A DNA stretch of 64,000 bases from positions 1-64,000 of the forward strand of contig NZ_SLXH01000023.1 in the NCBI RefSeq assembly GCF_004341365.1, given 5' to 3'. Positions 8,712 to 16,333 of this stretch are shown here, piece by piece. How positions within the stretch are numbered: position 1 is the first letter of the stretch; the number at the start of each line of letters is the position of its first letter. Under the pieces are notes generated by a model. That model searched no databases. It had not been told where the DNA came from and saw only the letters and a list, made by a program, of their open reading frames with translations. The stretch is from Simplicispira metamorpha (lineage in GTDB: Bacteria > Pseudomonadota > Gammaproteobacteria > Burkholderiales > Burkholderiaceae_C). The position numbers and the translations under genes were made by a program.

Positions 8712-9431
8712 TCAGGCAGCCGGGTAGTGGCGGCCACCAAAAATGCCGCTGCCCACGCGCACCAGGGTGCTGCCAGCGGCGATGGCCGCCTCCAGGTCGG
8801 CGGTCATGCCCAGCGACAACGTGTCCCAGGCAGGCGCACTGTCGCCCAGCGCAGCCTGAATCTGGTCAAACAACGCCTTGGCACGCAAATGAACGGCCAG
8901 CTGCGCGGCAAAGTCCGGCGCAGGCTCGGGGATGGCCATCAACCCACGCAACAGCAAGCGCGGGCACTGCACCACCGCGCGGGCCAGCGCCAGCGCCTCT
9001 TCAGGCGCCACGCCCGACTTGGCCACGCCGCCATCGACATTGACCTGTATGCACACTTGCAGCGGTGCCAAGTGCGCAGGCCGCTGCTCGGACAGGCGCT
9101 GGGCGATCTTGGCGCGGTCTACCGTGTGCGCCCAGTCAAAGTGCTCGGCCACCAGGCGCGTCTTGTTGCTCTGGATGGGGCCGATGCAGTGCCACTGCAA
9201 CACAGGCAGTGCCGGATCGGCGCGCAGCAGCGCCATTTTTTCCACGGCCTCCTGGATGTAGTTTTCACCAAACGCGCGCTGACCGGCCAGCGCGGCATCG
9301 CGCACCGCCTCGGGGCCAAAAGTCTTGGAAACCGCCAGTAAAGCCACCGCACTTACGGGGCGATCAGCGGCGATACAGGCACGCTCTATGCGTGCATGAA
9401 CCTGTTGGAGGTTGTTGAAAATCGTGGTCAT
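8712..9431 (-). CDS. yggS: PLP homeostasis protein (YggS/PROSC family)
   Basis: Pyridoxal 5-phosphate-binding protein of 239 aa involved in vitamin B6 and amino-acid homeostasis, with an alanine-racemase-like TIM barrel but no known enzymatic activity. LLAVSKTFGPEAV holds the PLP lysine near residue 36. GENYIQE, LQWHCIGPIQSNK and LSLGMTADLEAAIAAGSTLVRVGSGIFG are family signatures. The start at 9431 is an ATG matching MTTIFNNLQQVHARIE. It is back to back with pilT, only 36 bp apart, an arrangement found widely in proteobacteria. Confidence 0.93.
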   Translation of the reverse strand: MTTIFNNLQQVHARIERACIAADRPVSAVALLAVSKTFGPEAVRDAALAGQRAFGENYIQEAVEKMALLRADPALPVLQWHCIGPIQSNKTRLVAEHFDWAHTVDRAKIAQRLSEQRPAHLAPLQVCIQVNVDGGVAKSGVAPEEALALARAVVQCPRLLLRGLMAIPEPAPDFAAQLAVHLRAKALFDQIQAALGDSAPAWDTLSLGMTADLEAAIAAGSTLVRVGSGIFGGRHYPAA

Positions 9432-9467
9432 AATGGCCGCCGAGCGTACCAAACGACAGAGGAATCC

Positions 9468-10511
9468 GTGGACATCACCCAGCTGCTGGCATTCAGCGTC
9501 AAGAACAAAGCTTCCGATTTGCACCTGTCCGCAGGGTTGCCACCAATGATCCGGGTTCATGGCGATGTGCGCCGCATCAACGTCGATGCGCTGGACCACA
9601 AAACGGTGCATGGCATGGTGTACGACATCATGAGCGACTCGCAGCGCAAAGCCTACGAGGAGTTTCTGGAGGTGGACTTCTCTTTCGAGATTGAGGGCCT
9701 GGCGCGCTTTCGTGTCAACGCCTTCAACCAGAACCGGGGCGCAGCCGCCGTGTTCCGTACCATTCCCAGCAAAATCCTCACGCTGGAACAGCTCAACTGC
9801 CCCAAGATTTTTGGCGATCTGGCCCTGAAACCGCGCGGCCTGGTGCTGGTCACGGGCCCCACGGGTTCGGGCAAATCGACCACGCTGGCGGCCATGGTCA
9901 ACTACCTCAACGAAACCGAGTACGGCCACATCCTCACCGTGGAAGATCCGATAGAGTTCGTCCACGAATCCAAGAAGTGCCTGATCAACCAGCGCGAAGT
10001 GGGGCCGATGACGTTGTCGTTCGCCGCTGCCCTGAAGTCCGCGCTGCGCGAAGACCCAGACGCCATTCTGGTGGGCGAAATGCGCGACCTGGAAACCATC
10101 CGCCTGGCCATGACCGCTGCGGAAACCGGTCACCTGGTGTTTGGCACGCTGCACACGTCCAGCGCGGCCAAGACCATCGACCGGATCATTGACGTGTTCC
10201 CCGCCGACGAAAAAGAAATGGTGCGCGCCATGCTGTCCGAATCGCTGCAAGCGGTGATCTCGCAGACGCTGTGCAAGCTCAAAGACGGCTCGGGCCGCGT
10301 GGCCGCCCACGAGATCATGCTGGGCACCAGCGCCATCCGCAACCTGATCCGCGAGGCCAAGGTGGCGCAGATGTACTCCACCATCCAGACCAGCAGCAGC
10401 ATGGGCATGCAGACCCTGGACCAGAACCTCACAGACTTGGTGCGCCGCAACATCATCAGCCCGGCTGAAGCGCGCAGCAAGGCCAAAATCCCCGACAACT
10501 TTCCCGGCTGA
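9468..10511 (+). CDS. pilT: type IV pilus retraction ATPase PilT
   Basis: Hexameric cytoplasmic AAA+-like ATPase that depolymerises type IV pili and powers twitching motility and DNA uptake. The 347 aa start at GTG 9468 (MDITQLLAFSVKNKASDLHL), preceded by AGAGGA; this start gives the standard PilT length. Motifs: Walker A GPTGSGKSTTLAA near residue 131, Asp box ILTVEDPIEF, Walker B AILVGEMRDLETI, His box ETGHLVFGTLHTSSA and the C-terminal AIRNLIREAK retraction motif. It opens a three-gene run with the cyclic-nucleotide-binding protein and pilU. Confidence 0.96.
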   Translation: MDITQLLAFSVKNKASDLHLSAGLPPMIRVHGDVRRINVDALDHKTVHGMVYDIMSDSQRKAYEEFLEVDFSFEIEGLARFRVNAFNQNRGAAAVFRTIPSKILTLEQLNCPKIFGDLALKPRGLVLVTGPTGSGKSTTLAAMVNYLNETEYGHILTVEDPIEFVHESKKCLINQREVGPMTLSFAAALKSALREDPDAILVGEMRDLETIRLAMTAAETGHLVFGTLHTSSAAKTIDRIIDVFPADEKEMVRAMLSESLQAVISQTLCKLKDGSGRVAAHEIMLGTSAIRNLIREAKVAQMYSTIQTSSSMGMQTLDQNLTDLVRRNIISPAEARSKAKIPDNFPG

Positions 10512-10568
10512 CCAGCCTTTGACCATGACATTAGCCGCTTGCAGTGCAGCGGCAGCAGGAGTTTTGCC

Positions 10569-11213
10569 ATGAAGAGCATTCTGGACAAATGGCGTTCGGC
10601 CACATCGGACGCCCACGGAGGCCATGCCCACACCGATTCCCAGGATTCGGTGTTCTTTTCTGCGGCCATGACCGAACATGAACAGGATGGCAACACCATC
10701 GCCCCGTGGGAAGCGCGGGCGGTGGAAATCGATGCCAAGCGCATGTCCGCCAGCCGCGGCGGCAAGCTCCTACAGGAGCAGTGCGCCAAAAACAAATTCA
10801 TGGCGCAACTGCCAGGCGATCTGGTGGCGCGCATGGCGCCGTTCATGGATTTTGCCCAGATTGCCGCCGATCGCGATGTGGTGCGCCAGGACGAGTATGG
10901 CGACTTCATGTTCTTTCTGCTCTCGGGCACCATGGCCGTCAACCGCATCCAGCCCTGGGGCGAGAAACTGCTGCTGGCGCAAACCCGGCCCGGCGACCTG
11001 ATTGGCGAGATGTCGCTGCTCGACAGCGGCATCCGCTTTTCCGCATGCACCACGATGACGGAATGCGAGATTGCCGTCCTCACCGCCCAGGCACTCGACG
11101 ACATGATGCTCAAAGACCCGCAGTTGGCTGCTGCCTTGGTGGCGCTGCTGGCGCGCAAACTCTCGCTGCGGCTGCGTGCCGTCAGCGCTCGGCTGAGCGA
11201 AAACCAAAAATAA
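10569..11213 (+). CDS. cyclic nucleotide-binding domain protein
   Basis: Protein of 214 aa with one cNMP-binding beta-barrel at about residues 80-195. MAPFMDFAQIAADRDVVRQDEYGDF is the first strands and RPGDLIGEMSLLDSGIRFS the phosphate-binding cassette (canonical FGExxL...R.A; here IGEMSLLDSGIRFSA). No DNA-binding helix-turn-helix follows, unlike Crp. The N-terminal 75 residues are low in recognisable structure. The ATG at 10569 follows CAGGAG. It sits between pilT and pilU, so it may tie pilus retraction to a nucleotide signal; that role is inference. Confidence 0.85.
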   Translation: MKSILDKWRSATSDAHGGHAHTDSQDSVFFSAAMTEHEQDGNTIAPWEARAVEIDAKRMSASRGGKLLQEQCAKNKFMAQLPGDLVARMAPFMDFAQIAADRDVVRQDEYGDFMFFLLSGTMAVNRIQPWGEKLLLAQTRPGDLIGEMSLLDSGIRFSACTTMTECEIAVLTAQALDDMMLKDPQLAAALVALLARKLSLRLRAVSARLSENQK

Positions 11214-11252
11214 ACACTGGCACACCGATGCCAGTCTGCGGGAGGAAATCTG

Positions 11253-12389
11253 ATGGAACGCGATCAGGCCAGTAAATTCATCAACGATCTGCTCAGGCTG
11301 ATGGTCAGTCGCAATGGCAGCGACCTGTTCGTCACCGCCGACTTTCCACCGGCCATCAAGGTCGATGGTGCTGTTACCAAGGTGTCGCCCCAACCGCTCT
11401 CGCCCAACCACACGCTGACGCTGGCACGCTCCATCATGAGCGACAAGCAGGCCGCCGAGTTCGAACGCACCAAAGAATGCAACTTCGCCATCTCGCCCTC
11501 GGGCATCGGGCGCTTTCGGGTCAACGCTTTTGTGCAGCAAGGCCGTGTCGGCATGGTCTTGCGTACCATCCCCCTGACGCTGCCCACCATCGATGGCCTG
11601 GGCATGCCGCAGGTGCTCAAGGAAGTGACCATGGCCAAGCGCGGCCTGTGCATTCTGGTGGGCGCCACGGGCTCGGGTAAATCCACCACGCTGGCGGCCA
11701 TGGTGGACTGGCGCAACGAAAACTCGTTCGGCCACATCATCACCGTGGAAGACCCGGTCGAATTCGTCCACCCGCACAAGAACTGCGTGGTCACGCAGCG
11801 CGAGGTCGGCCTGGACACCGACAGCTGGGAAGCGGCCCTGAAGAACACGCTGCGCCAGGCGCCCGACGTGATCCTGATGGGCGAAATCCGCGACCGCGAG
11901 ACCATGGAGCACGCCATCGCGTTCTCGGAAACCGGCCACCTGTGCATGGCCACGCTGCACGCCAACAGCGCCAACCAGGCGCTGGACCGGGTAATCAACT
12001 TCTTCCCCGAAGAGCGCCGGGCACAGTTGCTCATGGACTTGTCGCTGAACCTGCGCGCCATGATTTCGCAGCGCCTGCTGCCCAAGCAAGACGGCAAAGG
12101 GCGCGCAGCGGCGGTGGAGATCATGCTCAACACGCCCCTGATCACCGACCTGATCTTCAAAGGCGAAGTCTCCGAGATCAAGGAGATCATGAAAAAAAGC
12201 CGCAACCTGGGCATGCAGACCTTTGACCAGGCGCTGTTTGACCTGTTCGAGGCCAACGTCATCAGCTATGAAGACGCACTGCGCAATGCCGATTCAGTGA
12301 ACGATTTGCGCTTGCAGATCAAGCTCAGCAGCCAGCGCGCGCGCGAAACCGACCTGTCTGCGGGCACCGAGCATTTCGCGATTGTCTGA
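11253..12389 (+). CDS. pilU: PilT paralogue, accessory retraction ATPase PilU
   Basis: Type IV pilus ATPase of 378 aa that assists PilT in forceful retraction. It shows Walker A GATGSGKSTTLAAMVDWRNE near residue 140, ITVEDPVEFVHPHKNC, Walker B ILMGEIRDRETMEHA and the His box ETGHLCMATLHANSANQALDR. The C-terminal end (LKNLG-type MKKSRNLGMQTFDQALFDL and the tail to SAGTEHFAIV) is longer than in PilT, as usual for PilU. A ribosome site GGGAGGAAA lies just before ATG 11253. It is 39 bp downstream of the cyclic nucleotide-binding gene, in the same direction. Confidence 0.95.
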   Translation: MERDQASKFINDLLRLMVSRNGSDLFVTADFPPAIKVDGAVTKVSPQPLSPNHTLTLARSIMSDKQAAEFERTKECNFAISPSGIGRFRVNAFVQQGRVGMVLRTIPLTLPTIDGLGMPQVLKEVTMAKRGLCILVGATGSGKSTTLAAMVDWRNENSFGHIITVEDPVEFVHPHKNCVVTQREVGLDTDSWEAALKNTLRQAPDVILMGEIRDRETMEHAIAFSETGHLCMATLHANSANQALDRVINFFPEERRAQLLMDLSLNLRAMISQRLLPKQDGKGRAAAVEIMLNTPLITDLIFKGEVSEIKEIMKKSRNLGMQTFDQALFDLFEANVISYEDALRNADSVNDLRLQIKLSSQRARETDLSAGTEHFAIV

Positions 12390-12435
12390 ACCGCACCCGG
12401 CCCCCTTTTTTCTGTACCGAACCCACGACCGCACC

Positions 12436-13350
12436 ATGCCCAGCACCGCACCCCGCTCTTACACCGCCACCCCTGCCCGCAAGGTCGCCTTTCTGGGCCT
12501 GGGCGTCATGGGCTACCCCATGGCTGCGCACCTGGCGCTGGCAGGCCACCAGGTCACGGTGTACAACCGCACCACTGCAAAATCCATAGCATGGTGCGCA
12601 GAGTACGAAAGCCTTGGAGGCCAAAAACATGCCTCAACGCCGCGCCTGGCCGCCCAGGGCGCTGATCTGGTGTTTTGCTGCGTGGGCAACGACGATGACC
12701 TGCGCTCGGTCACGCTGGGGGCCGATGGTGCCTTTGCCGGCATGGAGCCGGGCGCGATTTTCATCGACCACACCACGGCCTCTGCCGAAGTGGCGCGCGA
12801 ACTCTACGGCGCCGCGCGCACGCTGGGGCTGCAATTCATCGACGCGCCCGTCTCGGGTGGCCAGGCCGGGGCGCAAAACGGTTTGCTCACGGTGATGTGC
12901 GGCGGCGACCAAGCGGCATTCGATGCCGTGCAACCGGTGGCCATGGCCTTCTCGCGCGCCTTCACCCGCCTGGGCGATTCGGGTGCCGGGCAGCTGACCA
13001 AGATGGTCAACCAGATTTGCATCGCCGGGCTGGTGCAGGGTCTGGCCGAGGCGGTGGCGTTTGGCCAACGTGCCGGGCTGGACATGAACCAGGTGCTGGA
13101 CGTGATCGGCAAAGGCGCCGCGCAAAGCTGGCAACTGGACAACCGGGGCAAAACCATGGCCGAGGGCAAATTCGACTTCGGCTTTGCCGTGGACTGGATG
13201 CGCAAAGACCTGGGTCTGGTGCTGGCCGAGGCCCAGCGCAACGGTGCGCGCCTGCCCGTCACGGCCCTGGTCGATCAGTTTTATGGCGACGTGCAACAAA
13301 TGGGCGGGTGCCGCTGGGACACCTCCAGCCTGATCAAGCGCCTGGGCTGA
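12436..13350 (+). CDS. beta-hydroxyacid dehydrogenase (3-hydroxyisobutyrate dehydrogenase family)
   Basis: NAD(P)-dependent oxidoreductase of about 304 aa. The Rossmann motif VAFLGLGVMGYPMAAHL is followed by the substrate motif DAPVSGGQAGAQNG and the catalytic lysine region GQLTKMVNQICIAGLVQG. Candidate reactions include reduction of tartronate or succinic semialdehyde and oxidation of 3-hydroxyisobutyrate; the substrate cannot be fixed. Dispersed repeat R4 lies in frame in the Rossmann domain and encodes the atypical KSIAWCAEYESLGGQKHAS stretch, without breaking the frame. The ATG at 12436 is preferred to an upstream codon that would overlap pilU. Confidence 0.87.
   Translation: MPSTAPRSYTATPARKVAFLGLGVMGYPMAAHLALAGHQVTVYNRTTAKSIAWCAEYESLGGQKHASTPRLAAQGADLVFCCVGNDDDLRSVTLGADGAFAGMEPGAIFIDHTTASAEVARELYGAARTLGLQFIDAPVSGGQAGAQNGLLTVMCGGDQAAFDAVQPVAMAFSRAFTRLGDSGAGQLTKMVNQICIAGLVQGLAEAVAFGQRAGLDMNQVLDVIGKGAAQSWQLDNRGKTMAEGKFDFGFAVDWMRKDLGLVLAEAQRNGARLPVTALVDQFYGDVQQMGGCRWDTSSLIKRLG
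12577..12630 (+). repeat. dispersed repeat copy R4, inside a coding region
   Basis: GCAAAATCCATAGCATGG, GCGCAGA, spacer, GCCTTGGAGGCCAAAAA. It is a diverged copy, read in frame as part of the dehydrogenase gene. Confidence 0.6.
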
Positions 13351-13384
13351 CCTGCGGCGCAGCGCCAGCAGCCCTGCGGCGCTA

Positions 13385-14056
13385 TCAGGGCTCGTTGCGG
13401 GACGACGGCGCCTTGTCGGTGGTGACGGGGGCCGGGCGGGGGGTGCTCAGCCGCACCAGTTCGTCTTCGGTCAGGTACTCAAAAACCCGCACGACCTTGC
13501 TGACACCGTTCACGCCCCGGGCAATGTCGCTGGCGCGCTGGGCTTCGCGCTGCGTGACACGGCCCATCAGATAGACCACGTTGCGCTCGGTCACGACCTT
13601 GAAGGCGCCCGCAGTCAGGTCTTTGGCGTCCACCAGACTGGCGCGCACCTTGCCGGTGATGAAGGTATCGCCCGAGCGCGTGACCAGGGAGGAAGCGGGC
13701 AGCGCCGCCAGCTCGTTGACCACCGAATGGACGCCCTCCAGGCCGCGCACCATTTTCTCGATGGCCTGCACCTGCTCGGCGGTGGACGCCTCGCCGGTCA
13801 GCAGCACCTGGCGGTTGTAGCTGGTGATGTTGACGTGAACCCGGTCAGCGTACTGGCCGTGGATGCGGTTGACGGCCTGCAACTCGATGCGCTCGTCTTC
13901 GACCTGGGTGCCTGTGGTGCGCCGGTCTACGGCCATCATGCCGCCCACGGCGACGCCGCCCAGCACCACCGGGGCGCAACCGGCCAGCGCGGTGGTCAAG
14001 GCGGTGGCCGCCAGCAGCGCCATCAGCGGGCGGCGGGTGGTGCAAAGTGTTTTCAT
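13385..14056 (-). CDS. dolP: BON-domain outer-membrane lipoprotein (DolP/YraP)
   Basis: Envelope lipoprotein of 223 aa with a signal peptide and lipobox (TALAGC near residue 27), then two BON domains, roughly residues 48-118 and 124-195, and a polar C-terminal tail. In E. coli DolP supports outer-membrane integrity and binds anionic phospholipid. The ATG at 14056 overlaps the stop of the SIS-domain gene by one base (TGATG), with AGGAG eight bases upstream, so translation is probably coupled. Order with diaA, yraN and rsmI matches the yra locus of E. coli without lpoA. Confidence 0.88.
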   Translation of the reverse strand: MKTLCTTRRPLMALLAATALTTALAGCAPVVLGGVAVGGMMAVDRRTTGTQVEDERIELQAVNRIHGQYADRVHVNITSYNRQVLLTGEASTAEQVQAIEKMVRGLEGVHSVVNELAALPASSLVTRSGDTFITGKVRASLVDAKDLTAGAFKVVTERNVVYLMGRVTQREAQRASDIARGVNGVSKVVRVFEYLTEDELVRLSTPRPAPVTTDKAPSSRNEP

Positions 14057-14664
14057 CACGGAATCTCCTGTTCACCAAACAATTGCGCATCCACGCCGTC
14101 GCACAGACAGTGCAACACCAGCGCATGGACTTCGCGCACGCGCGCGGCGCGGTCGTGGGGCACGCACATGAGCACATCGGTTTCACGCAGCACCGAGGCC
14201 AACGCGCCGCCACTGCGCCCGCTGATAACGACCACGGTCATGTCGCGCTCGTGCGCAGCGTGGACGGCAGCGATCACATTGGCATCGTTGCCGCTCACGC
14301 ACAGCGCCAGCAGCAAATCACCCGCCTGCCCCAGCGCGCGCACCTGGCGGGCAAACTGCTGGCCGATATCGCCATGGCCGGCCACGGCCATGGCCAGCGC
14401 CGTATCCGAAGACAGCGCCACGGCAGCCAGCTCGGGGCGTTCGCGCTCAAACCCACCGACGCAGAAAGCCGCAAACTGCTGTGCATGCGCCACAGACGGG
14501 CCGTTGCCGCAAGCCAGAATCTTGCCGCCACTGGTAATGCAGGCCAGTACGGCCTGCACCGCATCGGCGATAGGTTTGCCAAGGGCCTGCGCGGCCTGGT
14601 ATTTCAGGTCGGCGCTGTCGATGAAGTGCTGTTGGATGCGTTGCTCTAGCATGGGTGGTGGCAA
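14056..14664 (-). CDS. diaA: SIS-domain phosphosugar isomerase-like protein (DiaA/GmhA)
   Basis: 202-aa SIS-fold protein with GGKILACGNGPSVAHAQQFA (phosphosugar loop) and LALCVSGNDANVIAAVHAA. DiaA binds DnaA and stimulates initiation, whereas the similar GmhA isomerises sedoheptulose 7-phosphate. The position between yraN and dolP favours DiaA by synteny, but sequence alone does not separate them, and the GmhA role is possible since gmhB is also encoded in this window at 25 kb. The first residues MPPPMLEQRIQQHFIDSADLKYQAA are typical of DiaA/GmhA. Confidence 0.8.
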   Translation of the reverse strand: MPPPMLEQRIQQHFIDSADLKYQAAQALGKPIADAVQAVLACITSGGKILACGNGPSVAHAQQFAAFCVGGFERERPELAAVALSSDTALAMAVAGHGDIGQQFARQVRALGQAGDLLLALCVSGNDANVIAAVHAAHERDMTVVVISGRSGGALASVLRETDVLMCVPHDRAARVREVHALVLHCLCDGVDAQLFGEQEIP

Positions 14665-14683
14665 TGATAACGGTCTGTAGTGT

Positions 14684-14735
14684 TACAAATTTAGTAGCAG
14701 GTAGCGCCCACTGCACGGGCGCTGGCGGCTTATTG
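14684..14735 (+). repeat. dispersed repeat copy R5
   Basis: TTTAGTAGCAGGTAGCGC, spacer, GGGCGCTGGCGGCTTATT. It fills the 65-bp gap between the diaA start and the yraN stop and reaches the last codons of yraN. Confidence 0.68.
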
Positions 14736-15128
14736 GGCATCAAAGGCAGCGCGCAGCCACTGCACACTCTGGCCATCGATCAGCACGGCATCAAAACGGC
14801 ACGGCGGCGGCGCCCCCAGGCGCATCAGGTAGTGGCGCGCGGCAAACACAATGCGCCGCTGCTTGGCCGCGCTGATGCTGGCCCCAGCGCCACCAAAGGC
14901 GCGGCTGGCGCGGCTGCGCACCTCCACAAACACCAGCGTACCGTCGGGCTCACGCACAATCAGATCGATCTCGCCACCGCCGCGCCCAGGCGTTCGATAA
15001 TTGCGCTCCACCAGGCGCAGGCCTGCCGCCTGCAAATGGGCCAGCGCCACATCTTCAGCCGCGTTGCCCCGCTGCCGGGTGGTTGCCGCCGCAGTCGTGC
15101 TGGTGGTTTTTTTACCGAGGAAATCCAT
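14730..15128 (-). CDS. yraN: YraN-family nuclease-like protein
   Basis: Predicted small restriction-endonuclease-fold protein, about 132 aa, role unknown. The core GNAAEDVALAHLQAAGLRLVERNY, then GGGEIDLIVREPDGTLVFVEVRSR, holds the conserved E-D-(E/V)xK-like motif (EIDLI...FVEVR). The ATG at 15128 is chosen; an ATG nine bases upstream (15137) is equally possible. Both overlap the start of the divergent rsmI gene, so the two genes share their 5-prime ends. Confidence 0.88.
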   Translation of the reverse strand: MDFLGKKTTSTTAAATTRQRGNAAEDVALAHLQAAGLRLVERNYRTPGRGGGEIDLIVREPDGTLVFVEVRSRASRAFGGAGASISAAKQRRIVFAARHYLMRLGAPPPCRFDAVLIDGQSVQWLRAAFDAQ

Positions 15129-16054
15129 TGAGCGCATCTTTCGCTTCAGCCCTGGGTGCCGCGCGCGAAGCGGCGGCTGCGCAGCATTATCCGCAAGGCG
15201 CCCTGTACGTGGTGGCCACGCCTATCGGCAACCTGGCCGACATCACCTTGCGCGCCCTGCACGTGCTGCAACTGGCCGACACCCTGGCCTGCGAGGACAC
15301 GCGCCACACGCAAAGCCTGCTGCGCGCCTACGGCATCGACAAAAGCGGCGCGCAACTGCTGGCGCTGCACCAGCACAACGAACAGGAAGCCGCCCAGACC
15401 GTGGTGGCGCGCCTGCAAGCGGGCCAGCGCGTGGCTTTTGTGAGCGACGCGGGCACGCCCGGCATCAGCGACCCCGGCGCACGCCTGGCCTTTGCTGTGC
15501 GCGCAGCGGGCCTGCGGGTGGTGCCACTGCCCGGGGCCAGCAGCATCACCGCTGCACTGAGCGTGGCCGGTGCCGTGGCCAGCGGCGGCGCCGACAGCGG
15601 CTTTGTCTTTGCCGGCTTCTTGCCCGTCAAACAGGCCGAACGCGCCAGCGCCGTGCAGCACCTGGCCGCCGAGCCGCGCTGCGTGGTGCTGCTGGAGGCC
15701 CCCCACCGCATCACCGAATTGGCGCAGGCCCTGGCCGTACTGGGCGAGCGCCCGGTGACGCTGGCGCGCGAGTTGACCAAGCAGTTTGAAGAAATCACCA
15801 CGCAACCTGCCCACAGCCTGAGCGCCTGGCTGGACGGCGGCGCCCAGCGCGCGCGCGGCGAATTCGTGGTGCTGCTGCACCCCGCCCCGCCCCCTGAGAA
15901 CGCCAGCGACAGCCTGCGCGTGCTGCAGCTGCTGCTGCAAGAGCTGCCCCTGAAAACCGCCGTGCGCCTGACCGCCGACATCACCGGCGCGCCCCGCAAT
16001 GCGCTGTACGACACGGCCCTGGCGCTGCGCCAGGCCGACAGCAAAACCCCATGA
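15128..16054 (+). CDS. rsmI: 16S rRNA (cytidine-1402 2'-O)-methyltransferase RsmI
   Basis: SAM-dependent methyltransferase that modifies C1402 in the ribosomal decoding centre. About 308 aa, with LYVVATPIGNLADITLRAL at the N-terminus, CEDTRHTQSLLRAYGI, AFVSDAGTPGISDPGARL and VVPLPGASSITAALSVAG, all signatures of this tetrapyrrole-methylase-fold family. The TTG at 15128 is chosen as start because GAGGAAA precedes it. An upstream ATG at 15083 would add an unlikely tryptophan-rich stretch and extend far into yraN. The rsmI stop overlaps the next gene by ATGA. Confidence 0.93.
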   Translation: MSASFASALGAAREAAAAQHYPQGALYVVATPIGNLADITLRALHVLQLADTLACEDTRHTQSLLRAYGIDKSGAQLLALHQHNEQEAAQTVVARLQAGQRVAFVSDAGTPGISDPGARLAFAVRAAGLRVVPLPGASSITAALSVAGAVASGGADSGFVFAGFLPVKQAERASAVQHLAAEPRCVVLLEAPHRITELAQALAVLGERPVTLARELTKQFEEITTQPAHSLSAWLDGGAQRARGEFVVLLHPAPPPENASDSLRVLQLLLQELPLKTAVRLTADITGAPRNALYDTALALRQADSKTP

Positions 16055-16308
16055 GCACCGACGCCCCCACCAAGGCAGCCACAGCAGCCTGGGCCCAGCA
16101 GTGCCCGCTGTGCCACCAGCCCAACCAATGCGCGCCAGCGCAAGGCCGCCCGCCTGAAGAATGCTGGTGCATGCGCACACCCGTAACGCCTGCGGCACTG
16201 GCCAAGATACCGGCTGCCGAGCGGGGCCAGCGCTGCATCTGCCCGGTCTGCGCACGCCCCGCGCCAGACGCCGCCCCGAGCGCCACGCCTCCAGGGCCGC
16301 GCTTATGA
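16051..16308 (+). CDS. small cysteine-rich CWC-type protein
   Basis: 85-aa protein with two cysteine clusters: CPLCHQPNQCAP near residue 18, with CWC near 38, and CICPVCARP near 62. The spacing and CWC triplet match the small cysteine-rich CWC family, probably zinc-binding, function unknown. Its ATG overlaps the rsmI stop (ATGA at 16051-16054), so it is likely translated by coupling to rsmI. Confidence 0.8.
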   Translation: MSTDAPTKAATAAWAQQCPLCHQPNQCAPAQGRPPEECWCMRTPVTPAALAKIPAAERGQRCICPVCARPAPDAAPSATPPGPRL

Positions 16309-16333
16309 TGCTTTTTTTCTCCCACATTCCAAC

